A DNA stretch of 37,818 bases from Nemertoderma westbladi (Eukaryota > Xenacoelomorpha > Nemertodermatida > Nemertodermatidae), in contig JAUCBJ010002741.1 of the NCBI GenBank assembly GCA_032718475.1, positions 1-37,818 on the forward strand, read 5' to 3'. Positions 18,772-29,167 of the stretch are shown here, piece by piece. A model generated the notes under the pieces. That model saw only the letters and a list, made by a program, of their open reading frames with translations, did not search any database and was not told where the DNA came from. The translations under genes were made by a program, and so were the position numbers. Numbering within the stretch: position 1 is the first letter of the stretch; every line of letters begins with the position of its first letter.

Positions 18772-18985
18772 TTCTTAACTATAATTACTTTAACATACAG
18801 AAGAGAAGATGAGTCTCTAACCATTAGTTGTAGATCCATGCGGTTCAATAGATCAAGGTATCCTTGATCTATTCCGGGCTTCCTCATTTCGGTATGCTGT
18901 ATCCGGTGCATCAGTGACTGCATATCAGATTCTAGTTGCTCCACCGCAGCACCCATCGTCGGTTTAGCCTCTTCCAGACCCGAAA
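18768..18985 (-). CDS. Possible terminal exon, helical protein of unknown family
   Basis: On the minus strand, TTATTGTTCTAG (acceptor-like, AG at 18987-18986) is followed by an open stretch to TAG at 18770-18768. It encodes two spare bases plus 71 codons. The peptide is non-repetitive and well mixed: SGLEEAKPTMGAAVEQLESD, later MQSLMHRIQHTEMRK and QGYLDLLNRMDLQLM, with amphipathic helix spacing. The frame could instead start at the internal ATG at 18956 (62 codons). No family is recognised. It may be a host exon or the edge of a mobile element. Codon variety and acceptor position support coding, but there is no second copy to test it. Confidence 0.35.
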
Positions 18986-19159
18986 CTAGAACAATAAAGT
19001 AACAGTCGCGAGTGGTCAGTTCACTACCAAACAGTATTCCTCATAAATACACTTATGTCAGCACCAAATTTTGAAAATCAATCAAACAAATCTATATTAA
19101 TTTTGCTGTAATCATGTTTTATATGTTACGAAATTGTGCGGGTTCTAAGTTCGACGGAT
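18986..19159. other. Short spacer with no recognised feature
   Basis: AT-rich sequence between the possible exon and the end of the Ty3/gypsy remnant. No gene or repeat is evident. Confidence 0.4.
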
Positions 19160-20482
19160 TAAATAGAAATGTCCCTGGACATCCCTGGACACCATCCTGA
19201 TGGTGTTCCTCCAGGGTGTCGTCATACAGTAGTACATCATCAACGATTTTCAACATCCTGGCATTTTGAGATCATCATGGCAATTTTCACCTTCCAGCGC
19301 TATGTCGCCCCGGCGATTAAACTCATCTCCAGATGAGATTAAACCCATCCTGCTCCGTGTGTGCTTGTCGGTTCGGTGTTGGGTAATAGGGTCGCACGAC
19401 TTGAGAATTTAGTCCACGCAAGTCCACGCAAAGTCGGAGTTTGCCATTGGGCTTGCGGGTGACAGTTAGTGGATGGGCCCAGTCTGTGGGTTCCTCTACT
19501 CGCTGTATAATATTGCGGCGCACTAAGCTGTCGAGGAGGGTTTTTACCTCCTCCCGTAGGGCCATAGCGATTGGCCTTGCGCCCTTAACATGATGAGGTG
19601 TCGCCCCCTCTTTGAGTTTTATGTGCATGGGCGGCCCCGGGATTATTGATAGAGGGGCGGCCTCATCGTCAAAACAATCCCCGTAATGGTTGAGGAGAGC
19701 CGTTGCTCGGCAACCATATCTACGTGGGATATGGACGACGGGGATATGGTTACCGTGGAGACCGAGGTGGGCTGGGGAAAACCTGCGGGGAGGATCCCCA
19801 GATCCTGACAAACCGATTTCGAAAGGATCAGCCCCTGGATTTCTGGTGAAATCACAATTTCAGTTCTCGCGGTATTATTTCCGGCGGAAATACTTGCGGG
19901 TAAGCGACCGTTAGTTTCTATTGGTAGACCATCGGCAGCGATCAAATCCATGTTACAGGATAGGAGTAGATCATTTTTGTTTCCCCCCAAATCGTGGAAG
20001 AGGTCTTCATTTAAAAGAGTTGCCGCCGCTCCGCTGTCGGGAAGCGCACGTTGGATTTGCCCCAATAGTTTACCAGTATAGGGGTTTGCAAGAGATTCTG
20101 CAAGGTAATCGAGTTTACATACAGCATCTCTGTACTCCAAGGGTTGATTGAAGTACGAGAAAGAACTGTGTTGGCAGAAGACCAGGCGGGTTTCTTTGCT
20201 GAACCACCAGATCTGCACATTTTTTTTGTAGTGGCCAGTTTTACCACAACCATTGCATATTACTCCTCGGGTGGGGCAGGTTGCTCCTAGATGTTGTTCA
20301 TTGCGGGCGCGATCCCGATCCCCTTTAGATGTATTAAATCTAGGAGCTGGTACCGGGGTTGAGGGTTGGCCGGTTTGGTTTCTGGCATTTGGGCGCGACA
20401 TTGGAGAGCGACCCCCCGCTGCCTGTACTGGGAATCTTCCCAACGGAGCGGCAGCTACCCAGTACTTGCGTATTCTTTGCAC
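19160..20482 (-). pseudogene. Ty3/gypsy pol remnant: zinc knuckle, protease, partial RT
   Basis: A zinc-knuckle-like CNGCGKTGHYKKNV has lost its fourth ligand (V where C is expected). Then come the retroviral-type aspartic protease signature LPDSGAAATLL and the RT N-terminus (VEEPTDWAHPLTVTRKPNGK, LRLCVDLRGLNSQVV), which changes frame near 19640-19810. After YYPTP the sequence is scrambled by a deletion. MGLISSGDEFNRRGD (about 19300-19350) and the catalytic-box region KIVDDVLLYDD (about 19205-19245) follow in different frames. Several frameshifts and deletions make it inactive. Confidence 0.82.
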
Positions 20483-21289
20483 GGGACTCGTAGTTCTGAC
20501 ATAGAGTTAGAGTTTCCTCCAGAGTGGGTCTGGGGGGTATTTTCAGCAGATCTTGCTGGGTTTCGGTATCGTATAAACCGACCAGAATTTGTGTGACAAT
20601 TTGATTATCGTGGCATTCAGTACACAGTTCAGCGAGTTCGGCGAGATGTCTGAGGGCCCGGTAAAAATCGTCAAAGTTTTCATTGGCGCCCTGACGGCGT
20701 TTGTGAAACTGACCCATGTCTCCCGCCAGCGATGGAAGGTGGGAAGTTCAATCGAGGTATTGAGTTTATCTAGGTTGCCGATGTCGATCGTTCGTTGTCG
20801 GATAGGGATCGCAGGTGGTTGGGGAGTTCCCGGTACCACGAGGTTTGGTTGAGGTTGACCAAACTGAACGAGAAGGGCCTGGAATCGTGCATCTGCTGCG
20901 GCTTGTTGCGCGTCCAGGCGGCATTGAGCATTTTCTTCTGAACGCCGTTGCTCTTCCCAGTATTCTCGTTGTTGATTTTCTGGGCGGCATTGAGCCGCCT
21001 CCTGTTGCTGCACCATAAACTGCATAAGTTTAGCGAGGCTAGGTTGAGCCTCAGTAGGCTATTCGTGAAAGGTTTCTTCATTCGTATCCGAATCTTCCTC
21101 CATTTCGGCGATCCGAGCCTGGAGTTTTTTCCGAAGTGACGCAGTAGATGGTCTCCCCTCAGTTGGAATACCCGCAGCGATGCAAAACCCGATAAGATCT
21201 TGCTGGTTGAGTTGTTGAATATCCTCAGGAGAGAGTTGCGTCCAATCTAAAACTGGAGGAGTTCCAGCGGTGGGTTGAACCTCGGCCAT
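20340..21289 (-). pseudogene. Ty3/gypsy gag remnant
   Basis: Gag probably starts at the ATG at 21289 (MAEVQPTAGTPPVLDWTQL). The frame carries a TAG at 21061-21059 and reopens in the same frame through a Gln/Glu-rich stretch (QFMVQQQEAAQCR ...) into the capsid-like region, down to about 20543. The following capsid part (FDDFYRALRHLAELAELC, QILVGLYDTETQQDLL, TLEETLTLCQNYE) is in another frame, so at least one frameshift is present near 20700. The capsid-like pattern and the following CCHC motif identify it as gag. It is not functional as it stands. Confidence 0.8.
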
Positions 21290-21548
21290 CGTACCAGAGA
21301 TAGTGTGGAAAGTAGAACAGTGACAGCACAGGACTGTTGTCGTCTGACTGACGACTGTGTGTAAGTAACCGTCAGCAATACCCCCCTTTTTTGAGATTGC
21401 TGGAGCATGTACTGCGTCAGGCAGTGAGCTCATAGACAGAAAAAGTCGTAGTCGGTTTACTCCACGTTCCGACGGATAGCCACGGTTAAACGAGTGTGCG
21501 AGGGTCGCAGGTAGGCAGTATACCGGTAACTCGCAGTGCCATGTGTGG

Positions 21549-22008
21549 TTATTATTATTTTTTTTTTCAATTTCAAGTTTATTCATCGGGCAGAGCCCAT
21601 AAAACATACTGTACAGATTATTTCTACCAAATTTAACAGCATAGCACAATTAATACCTAAATGCACAAGGATACATTGAATATTTGAGACCCCGACTGTA
21701 GAATACTAAATTAAATCGATATCCAAGGTACCGCATTTTCAATTTGAAAGCACAATATTATACAAAAAAAACAAAAAAAAGATACACTCAGGCACTGCCC
21801 AACCAATACCGAAAGAATAGCAATTCCCATTACTGAATTAAAAATATTAAATATTAAAATTGAGTACCAGTCGCTCAGGTGTGATGTATTCAAAAAAAAA
21901 TAATAAGATATACATTGAATTAATTCATATTATATAGTATTTGCAAGGATTTGAAATATGAGAAGGTCACGATAATGTGGGGGCAAGCCATGAAGTGGGG
22001 GGTGAGCT
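21549..22008 (-). other. 3' UTR and tail of the CR1/Rex1-like LINE
   Basis: Non-coding sequence after the ORF2 stop. A polyadenylation hexamer AATAAA sits 3' of TGGGCTCTGCCCGATG, close to the A-rich end, as usual for this LINE group. GGGCTCTGCCC can form a small hairpin. Confidence 0.65.
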
Positions 22009-24846
22009 TTACAGAAGCAGCACATCCCATCGATCAGTGAGAGATGAGTAACCTAAGTTTGCACAAGCTACAAGGATTGGATTGCAGGAAATTGCGACGC
22101 GATTACGCAACGAGAATGCCAGTACCCGGCTGACAGCTTTGAAGTTGTTAACACGGTGGCAGACAAATATTGTGTCAGCGTCGTCGCAACGCCTATACCC
22201 AAATAGATGTCTGAATGCAGAGTTGTACGCCACCTTAACGGTCCGCAGACACTCTACACGGAAAGTCGACCATACGGATGCACAATATAGCGAATAGCAA
22301 TAAGCCTTAAAGAGAAGAGTCTTTATAGGTAAACTGCACTTCGAAAACATACGGGAGAGCTGGTTTCCTCTACAATAAAGAGATCGCTTGGTGCGCGTCA
22401 TATCCGGTTCGTCGGATAAGTCACAGGATATTATGTGTCCCAAATAAGTATATTCTTTAACACATTCTAGAATCTTTCCGTTCAAATATACATCACCCAT
22501 GCGGCCGAATTTAGTTGGGGAGAAATACATACACTTCGACTTCGTCGGATTAAAGGAGATGTCGAACTGCAGTCCATAATTCTCGCAGATGCGGAGGAGG
22601 CCACGGAGACCGTAGATACTAGGAGAAATGAGACAAAGGTCATCAGCGTATAAAAGGTGATTAATCAGGAATTTCGATACTATACAGCCCACTTTAGAAC
22701 TGTTAAGACGCTGACTCAGTTCATCGAGATAGATATTGAACAAAATCGGGGAAATCAAACTTCCCTGACGAACGCCATTGCCGACTGTGAACCATTTACT
22801 TTGAGACGAGCCCCAAGATACTGAAATAAGCTGGTTGGTATACCAGAAAAATAATATTCTAATCACACAGACGGAGATCCTAAGATCGAACATCTTTTTG
22901 AACAACTTATAGTAGTTAACTTTATCAAACGCCTTAGACGCATCAAGGAAGGCAGCATACACCGGCGAGTCACGTGATACGTACAGATGAACTGATTCCT
23001 TAAGGGCGAAGACACAAGTTTCAGTGCCTAGGTTGGTTTGAAACCCAAATTGATTGCTAGTTAGGTTAACGTGTGATTTAATGTGGGGGAGTAAACAGTG
23101 TTCTAGAACTTTAGACAGTGATGAAGCAGTTGCAATAGGCCTGTAGTTGTTATCATCGGACAACGAGCAGTTCTTGTTTTTCACAACTGGGATCAGGTTA
23201 CAGGATATTAATGACTGCGGCAGGAAGCCATGGGTGAGGAAGCTATTAAACAAGAGGCATAATATAACAGGGAGGCGATTTCCTGCAAATTTCAGAGATT
23301 CGGGACATATACCGTCGGGGCCAGCTGCCTTTCCAGGCTCAAGGTCCTTAATTGCATCGGTCACATTCGCCGCACTTAGATGCGGCCTATCGGACCCATC
23401 CCAAGAGGTAAAGGTATTATTTAGAAATGAAATATCAATAGGATCCGCAGATACAGAGTTAAAAATATCGCTGTATTTCCTACCAAACAGGTCAGAGATC
23501 TCAGCTTCGGAGTGAGCCCCGCCAACATTACTAGCACGCGGTAATTTTGAATTATTATGTGCCTTGACATTGCGCCAAAAATCTTTAGAAGAACCAAGAA
23601 ACGACTTAGCGAGTTTATCATTCCGTAAAGTAGATTCTTGCTTTCTACAATTCCTAAGAGCAAGTTTATATTTGGCAGAGGTTTTCCTTTTAACTTCCCA
23701 GAGAATTCCGGAACGCGGGCGACCGTTTTCTCGCCATATATGGAAGGCTTCTAGGGAGGCAGAGCGTTTTTCTTTTACAAGATCATTCCAACCTGGAATA
23801 GGAGGGTTTTTATGCACTCCAGCTTTGTTAGAGGGAATATTAGATCGGGTCGCGTTTTGTATAGCATTTACAACATTAGAGTAGCATTTAACGAGGGAAG
23901 CATTGTGGTCACGGTTACAACAGTGCACATCACAACAATAAATAGCCTCCTCAGGGAGATCTAAGTTACATAGCAAATTGTTTACATTATTGGAATAACT
24001 TCGGAGATTTTCAGGCGTCGCCTTAGCCCAATTAGCCCTATGTACAGATGCACCAGGAAGCACTGAGTCATCATGTTCAATTGTAGGATATAATTGACAG
24101 GAGATGGATAGTGGCACATGGCCATCACCCACTAAACTATACAGTAGGTTAACACTTACTATATTACTATAAAAATCTTTAGAGGATAAAATATGGTCAA
24201 GCCAAGACACAGTATCATGAACGTTACTTATGAAACTGAAAGAATTACAAGGCAAAAGCTCAAGGTCTACCAATGTTAACTCTGCGTCTACACAGAAACT
24301 TTTAAGTTTAGCTCCAAAGTTGCGACCAGGGTCAGCGTTAAAATCCCCTAATATACAAGTACGACTACTAGGGAATTCAGAAACAATGGCTTCACATTGG
24401 CCCAATAGGTCGTCAAATAAGTCAGCATTATCATAGCTGTCACACGGAAAATAAATGTTTAGAAAAATGGTAGAATTAGGTAATTTATCATTAATTACAC
24501 ATCCTAGTATACGGTTATTATTAGTATTAATTAATTTAATGCAAGAAGACAGTTTTTTCCTAAAGAGAACCGCAAGGCCCCCATGAGGCCGCCCAACACG
24601 GGGCCCATCGGATAGGTCAACCGAGGAAATTCCCAGTCCAAAAAAATCGTTATGTATATTATTTAGGTTAGATAGGTCTTGCTGATAGAGCCAAGTTTCC
24701 TGTAGGAAAACAATATCATGAGTATTGCATAAGTCGTCAATTATCAGGCGATTATTATTAAGACCAGAGCAATTATACGAACACAACTTAAGGTCTTCGC
24801 TATGAGTATTATTCATCAGGATTTCGGGACGGAACTTTAGTAGCAT
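22009..24846 (-). CDS. LINE ORF2: AP-endonuclease and reverse transcriptase, intact
   Basis: Open for 945 codons, ending TAA at 22011-22009. The N-terminal endonuclease shows CSYNCSGL, LQETW, GRPHGGLAVLF, GDFNADPG, SWLDHIL and GDGHVPLSI, covering the metal and phosphate ligands of the APE fold (about residues 20-250). The RT starts at AAGPDGICPESLKF and includes NYRPIA, FLDASKAFDKV, GVRQGSLISPILFNIYLDEL and the catalytic LLYADDLCL (about residues 490-760). A C-terminal region with a Cys/His-containing segment (YRRCDDADTIFVCHR) follows. The ATG at 24846 gives the longest frame. The second ATG at 24816 overlaps the ORF1 stop (ATGAATAA) and is an attractive start by coupled reinitiation. The product would nick target DNA and prime reverse transcription of its own RNA. 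Confidence 0.9.
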   Translation of the reverse strand: MLLKFRPEILMNNTHSEDLKLCSYNCSGLNNNRLIIDDLCNTHDIVFLQETWLYQQDLSNLNNIHNDFFGLGISSVDLSDGPRVGRPHGGLAVLFRKKLSSCIKLINTNNNRILGCVINDKLPNSTIFLNIYFPCDSYDNADLFDDLLGQCEAIVSEFPSSRTCILGDFNADPGRNFGAKLKSFCVDAELTLVDLELLPCNSFSFISNVHDTVSWLDHILSSKDFYSNIVSVNLLYSLVGDGHVPLSISCQLYPTIEHDDSVLPGASVHRANWAKATPENLRSYSNNVNNLLCNLDLPEEAIYCCDVHCCNRDHNASLVKCYSNVVNAIQNATRSNIPSNKAGVHKNPPIPGWNDLVKEKRSASLEAFHIWRENGRPRSGILWEVKRKTSAKYKLALRNCRKQESTLRNDKLAKSFLGSSKDFWRNVKAHNNSKLPRASNVGGAHSEAEISDLFGRKYSDIFNSVSADPIDISFLNNTFTSWDGSDRPHLSAANVTDAIKDLEPGKAAGPDGICPESLKFAGNRLPVILCLLFNSFLTHGFLPQSLISCNLIPVVKNKNCSLSDDNNYRPIATASSLSKVLEHCLLPHIKSHVNLTSNQFGFQTNLGTETCVFALKESVHLYVSRDSPVYAAFLDASKAFDKVNYYKLFKKMFDLRISVCVIRILFFWYTNQLISVSWGSSQSKWFTVGNGVRQGSLISPILFNIYLDELSQRLNSSKVGCIVSKFLINHLLYADDLCLISPSIYGLRGLLRICENYGLQFDISFNPTKSKCMYFSPTKFGRMGDVYLNGKILECVKEYTYLGHIISCDLSDEPDMTRTKRSLYCRGNQLSRMFSKCSLPIKTLLFKAYCYSLYCASVWSTFRVECLRTVKVAYNSAFRHLFGYRRCDDADTIFVCHRVNNFKAVSRVLAFSLRNRVAISCNPILVACANLGYSSLTDRWDVLLL

Positions 24847-26539
24847 TGATGCGACCCGCTGTTGAACCTGAAGGTGAGAAATATTTCTTCACCAAGGTAC
24901 CCTCCGGCCAACTTGCAGGGTCTAGCAGTTTAGGAACATCCTCCTCCGACCTGCAGGTGATGATAAACGAGTTGTAGGTGCGAGACTCACTTACATCAGG
25001 GTTGTCGATTATTGAGTCCACTGAGATTTCATGCTCCTGAAGCAAAAAATTTGAGATCATATCCGAAGTCGTAGCGAGTCCAAACCGGGATGCGAAAATG
25101 CGAGTAGGGACTCTCGGTCTCTGTACAACCGTTAGCGAGCTATTCGGAAAGCTTCCCGATCCTACACCAAATCGGCGGGTGTGTCTCTGTCGAGTAACAA
25201 CCTCGTAACCATCCTCGGAACCGTTTAGGAATTCAGTGGTAAGATCCACATTTGAACCATGAGCGGGGCCCTGCGGGACCAATGATCGAGGATAACTCCC
25301 GGATGGGGGTCGCGGGTAACTCCCGGATGGGGCTCGCAGGTAACTCCTGTGTGGGGGTCGCGGATAACTCCCGGGTGGGGCTCGCGGGTAACTCCCGAGA
25401 GGGGGTCGGGTGGAAATTTCGGATGGGGGTCAGGTGTGACTCCCGGAAGATGGTCGAATATAACTGCCGGATTGTGGTCGATGAGGGTATCCTCCGGGTG
25501 GTAGACTACCAATGGCGTCCGCATAGGTCTCCGTGTTAAACTCTCGAACCTCAGGTAGCGCCGCTTGGGAAACCGGACCTGTACAAATCATAGATGTCCC
25601 ACAGCCAGTAGACCTTACAGCGGGCGTTGCAACATCAGAAAGCAAGTACACCGGGGTGTTAGCCCTGGAGTTAGTAGTAGCCGTGTTGGGTGGCGATGAC
25701 TCCGAACGATTTAAGACAACAAAATCGTTATCATCCCGAATATTCGCGTCGATTGGGCGCAGAAGTCCACCTGGAACAGTGGCTGATGTTTCCCGGATTA
25801 AACCATGGATATCCTTGTGAAGCACCACATTATTAAGGGTTACACTGTGAGAAGAAACAGCAGACTGTAAATCAGAGATCATTTCACGAATCTCTTGAAG
25901 TTTTTCAGAATTAACAATTTCTCTAACAGAGTTACGATCAGTCGGCGGTAAACGGGAGGGGTTTAACGCGAAAAAACAAGGACGCACGGGGGCATCAGCA
26001 AAGGCACTTTCCTGGAAGAGAGAAAACATATCCTCGACGTGGGATTTCTTCTTTTTGGTACCAATGCGACCAACCCATGCAGGTAGAGGTCGATCCGGAA
26101 GAGCAGCATTCTCGGCTTCAGTGAACAGAAGTTTCTTTGCCACTACAATCTCGTCTAGAGTATAAAAGCTGGTGATTAAGGAGCACAGCGAGAGTTTGTC
26201 GAGAGTGGAGACACCGTATTGCATAAAGCTAAGTAACTCATTGCGTACAAGTCGTCGACCATTATCCGGCGAAACGCCAGAAATAACAGCACCACTTGAG
26301 CTGCAAATTTCGCCAAGGAAAGAGTCCTCGCCGATACCAGTAGTATTATCCAGATCAATGGACGTCTCGTCTTCACCCATTAAGGTGGACCCGGTCCCGG
26401 TGGAAGGCACCGAAACAGGTGCCAGCGAACTTCCTCGTTTTAACGAACAGCTGGGGCAGAGGACCCTGCCGTCATAGGTGGAGAGAGCAGGCGATTGGGC
26501 GGGCGGGGTAAAGCCGCAGTCTGCGCATCGCCCTGCCAT
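24809..26539 (-). pseudogene. LINE ORF1, RNA-binding protein, one in-frame stop
   Basis: The frame runs 576 codons from the ATG at 26539 to TAA at 24811-24809, with a single TGA at 25432-25430. The two open parts (26539-25430 and 25282-24809) are in the same frame with 49 further open codons between them. The N-terminus has a C-X2-C-X19-C-X2-C zinc ribbon (residues 5-31: CADC ... CPSC). The middle has a basic patch (KKKKS) and a helical segment (EIVNSEKLQEIREMISDLQ). Next is an 8-residue tandem repeat (RPPSGSYP type). The C-terminal 150 residues resemble the RRM-like or basic nucleic-acid-binding domain of LINE ORF1 proteins. The stop lies in one repeat unit where the others have CGA, consistent with a CpG transition. 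ORF1 normally coats LINE RNA. Confidence 0.8.
25290..25481. repeat. 24-bp in-frame tandem repeat inside LINE ORF1, 8 units
   Basis: Eight diverged 24-bp units (pattern GGGTAACTCCCGGATGGGG then CTCGC) occupy 192 bp. Since 24 is a multiple of 3, the unit encodes an 8-residue repeat in ORF1 (SGSYPRPP on the minus strand) without shifting the frame. Divergence rises toward the right end (higher coordinates), where the nonsense change at 25430 lies. Confidence 0.85.
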
Positions 26540-27499
26540 GATTTACATAAGATTTCAGTATGCATAAGCAGTACACCAGTATTCAGTTGTAGGTACCGCA
26601 GTAATAAGGTTGTAATAAAGCAGGTATTTTCAGTATTTCAGTAATAAACAGTCACTGAAAACTGCAATACAGCAATATGTTGGTTGCTAGGTCATCGCTA
26701 CGTAAAATGGGTTATATGCTTGGGTTATATGATAATAACCCAAGATAACAAAATAATAAAATATCTGTTATTTTATTGAGACTAGTAGTTATGTCTGATT
26801 ACTGCTGTACTGCCTTTGTACAGCACCTGACATATCTGTGTCCAACGACGTAATCAAGCTAACTGTAAGTTTTCTTACTGTATATATTTTAACACCACCA
26901 CCAACATAGTTCCGTACTGTATGTTATTTACGGGAACTACCACATCAAACTTTTAAATATTTCGGGAATGGGTGGAAATTTTGGTTCCAGAACCAAATCT
27001 TGATAAATATACGATTTACAGCGACCTGGTTGATTCCCTATCTAAATCAGGAATCCTGGAAAACACGAAATTTTTCACGAAAAACAAAAAATTTCTATAT
27101 AACATAGATGTTCAAGATGTTAAATAGATTATGTTATTATATTATTATTATTATATATAATAATTATTATAATAAATAATAAAATAAAATAGATATTATA
27201 ATTAATTATAATAATTATATATATATATTATATTAATATGATTAATTAAATAGATGTTACAAGATGTTTAGATACAAGTTAAAACACTTCAAGGAGAATG
27301 TGATAGCCTAAAATCTAAGATGAACAATTTGATACTCGGATATTAAATAGACCTAAAGCAGCCGATAAATCTGTAATGGATTTCACTAAGTCGTAATGAC
27401 CAAACAACTGGAAAATCTAAACAACAAGATCTCGAGACAACTGGAAGAGGGAAAAATCCACAACCCAAAAACAAAGCTTAAAAAGACAAAAAAGAAAAA
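26540..27499. other. AT-rich gene-free region
   Basis: The left 150 bp may be LINE 5' UTR. A perfect 10-bp inverted repeat (CTTGGGTTAT/ATAACCCAAG) is at 26719-26744. An AT-only region with (TTA)n and (TAA)n stretches lies at about 27120-27250. No gene was recognised. Confidence 0.5.
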
Positions 27500-29166
27500 G
27501 CGAAAACAGCACAGGTGAGAAAAGTGAAAGAAGTACAGCGTGTGTCTGGAGCGAAAACAGCACAGGTGAGCAAAGTGAAAGAAGTACATCCTGCGTCTGG
27601 AGCGAAAACAGCACAGGTGAGCAAAGTGAAAGAAGTACAGCCTGCGTCTGGAGCAAAAACAGCACAGGTGTGCAAAGTGAAAGAAGTACAGCCTGCGTCT
27701 GGAGTGAAAACCGCACAGGTGAGCAAAGTGAAAGAAGTACAGCCTGCGTCTGGAGTGAAAACAGCACAGGTGTGCAAAGTGAAAGAAGTACAGCCTGCGT
27801 CTGGAGTGAAAACAGCACAGGTGAGCAAAGTGAAAGAAGTACAGCTTGCGTCTGGAGCAAAAACAGCACAGGTGAGCAAAGTGAAAGAAGTACAGCCTGC
27901 GTCTGGAGCGAACACAGCACAGGTGAGCAAAGTGAAAGAAGTACATCCTGCGTCTGGAGCGAAAACAGCACAGGTGAGCAAAGTGAAAGAAGTACAGCCT
28001 GCGTCTGGAGCGAACACAGCACAGGTGAGCAAAGTGAAAGAAGTACAGCCTGTGTCTGGGGCGAAAACAGCACAGGTGTGCAAAGTGAAAGAAGTACAGC
28101 CTGCGTCTGGAGCGAACACAGCACAGGTGAGCAAAGTGAAAGAAGTACAGCCTGTGTCTGGGGCGAACACAGCAAAGGTGAGCAAAGTGAAAGAAGTACA
28201 GCCTGCGTCTGGAGTGAAAACAGCACAGGTGAGCAAAGTGAAAGAAGTACAGCCTGCGTCTGGAGCGAACACAGCACAGGTGAGCAAAGTGAAAGAAGTA
28301 CAGCCTGCGTCTGGAGCGAACACAGCACAGGTGAGCAAAGTGAAAGAAGTACAGCCTGCGTCTGGAGTGAAAACAGCACAGGTGAGCAAAGTGAAAGAAG
28401 TACAGCCTGCGTCTGGAGCGAACACAGCACAGGTGAGCAAAGTGAAAGAAGTACAGCTTGCGTCTGGAGCAAAAACAGCACAGGTGAGCAAAGTGAAAGA
28501 AGTACAGCCTGCGTCTGGAGCGAACACAGCACAGGTGAGCAAAGTGAAAGAAGTACATCCTGCGTCTGGAGCGAAAACAGCACAGGTGAGCAAAGTGAAA
28601 GAAGTACAGCCTGCGTCTGGAGCGAACACAGCACAGGTGAGCAAAGTGAAAGAAGTACAGCCTGCGTCTGGAGCGAACACAGCACAGGTGAGCAAAGTGA
28701 AAGAAGTACAGCTTGCGTCTGGAGCAAAAACAGCACAGGTGAGCAAAGTGAAAGAAGTACAGCCTGCGTCTGGAGCGAACACAGCACAGGTGAGCAAAGT
28801 GAAAGAAGTACATCCTGCGTCTGGAGCGAAAACAGCACAGGTGAGCAAAGTGAAAGAAGTACAGCCTGCGTCTGGAGCGAACACAGCACAGGTGAGCAAA
28901 GTGAAAGAAGTACAGCCTGTGTCTGGGGCGAAAACAGCACAGGTGTGCAAAGTGAAAGAAGTACAGCCTGCGTCTGGAGTGAAAACAGCACAGGTGAGCA
29001 AAGTGAAAGAAGTACAGCCTGCGTCTGGAGCGAAAACAGCACAGGTGAGCAAAGTGAAAGAAGTACAACCTGTGTCTGGAGCGAAAACAGCACAGGTGAG
29101 CAAAGTGAAAGAAGTAAAGCTTGCGTCTGGAGCGAAAACAGCACAGGTGAGCAAAGTGAAAGAAGT
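27500..29166. repeat. 51-bp minisatellite, about 32.7 copies
   Basis: The unit starts GCGAAAACAGCACAGGTGAG, continues CAAAGTGAAAGAAGTACAG and ends CCTGCGTCTGGA. A few diagnostic variants (CAGCCT/CATCCT/CAGCTT; GCGAAC/GCAAAA/GTGAAA; GAGC/GTGC) mark repeated blocks. Because 51 is a multiple of 3 and the unit lacks stops in most frames, at least five of six frames stay open for over 500 codons. The plus-strand frame encodes KVKEVQPASGAKTAQVS repeats but begins after a TAA at 27481 with no ATG. I do not annotate these frames as genes. Confidence 0.95.
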
Positions 29167-29167
29167 C

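Larger units (their letters stand above)
19160..21548 (-). mobile_element. Decayed Ty3/gypsy LTR retrotransposon, gag to RT
   Basis: The minus strand carries gag, a zinc knuckle, an aspartic protease and the first half of RT in the Ty3/gypsy order, spread over several frames with stops. The RT ends near 19160 just after the catalytic box. RNase H, integrase and both LTRs are absent, so this is a truncated fragment. The upstream side (21300-21548) is probably leader sequence, cut by the 3' tail of the neighbouring LINE at 21549. No primer-binding site could be assigned with confidence. Confidence 0.85.
21549..26700 (-). mobile_element. Nearly intact two-ORF LINE, CR1/Rex1-like group
   Basis: The minus strand carries ORF1 (26539-24809) and ORF2 (24846-22009), followed by a 3' UTR to 21549. 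The element ends TTTTATGGGCTCTGCCCGAT-GAATAAAC with an A-rich, AATAATAAT tail (on the plus strand TTATTATTATTTTTTTTTTC at about 21549-21568). Its 3' tail abuts the Ty3/gypsy leader, so it probably inserted into that element or beside it. The 5' end is not defined; 26540-26700 is taken as tentative 5' UTR. Only one disabling change was found (the ORF1 stop), so this is the youngest-looking mobile element here. Group placement rests on motif style and is provisional. Confidence 0.82.
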
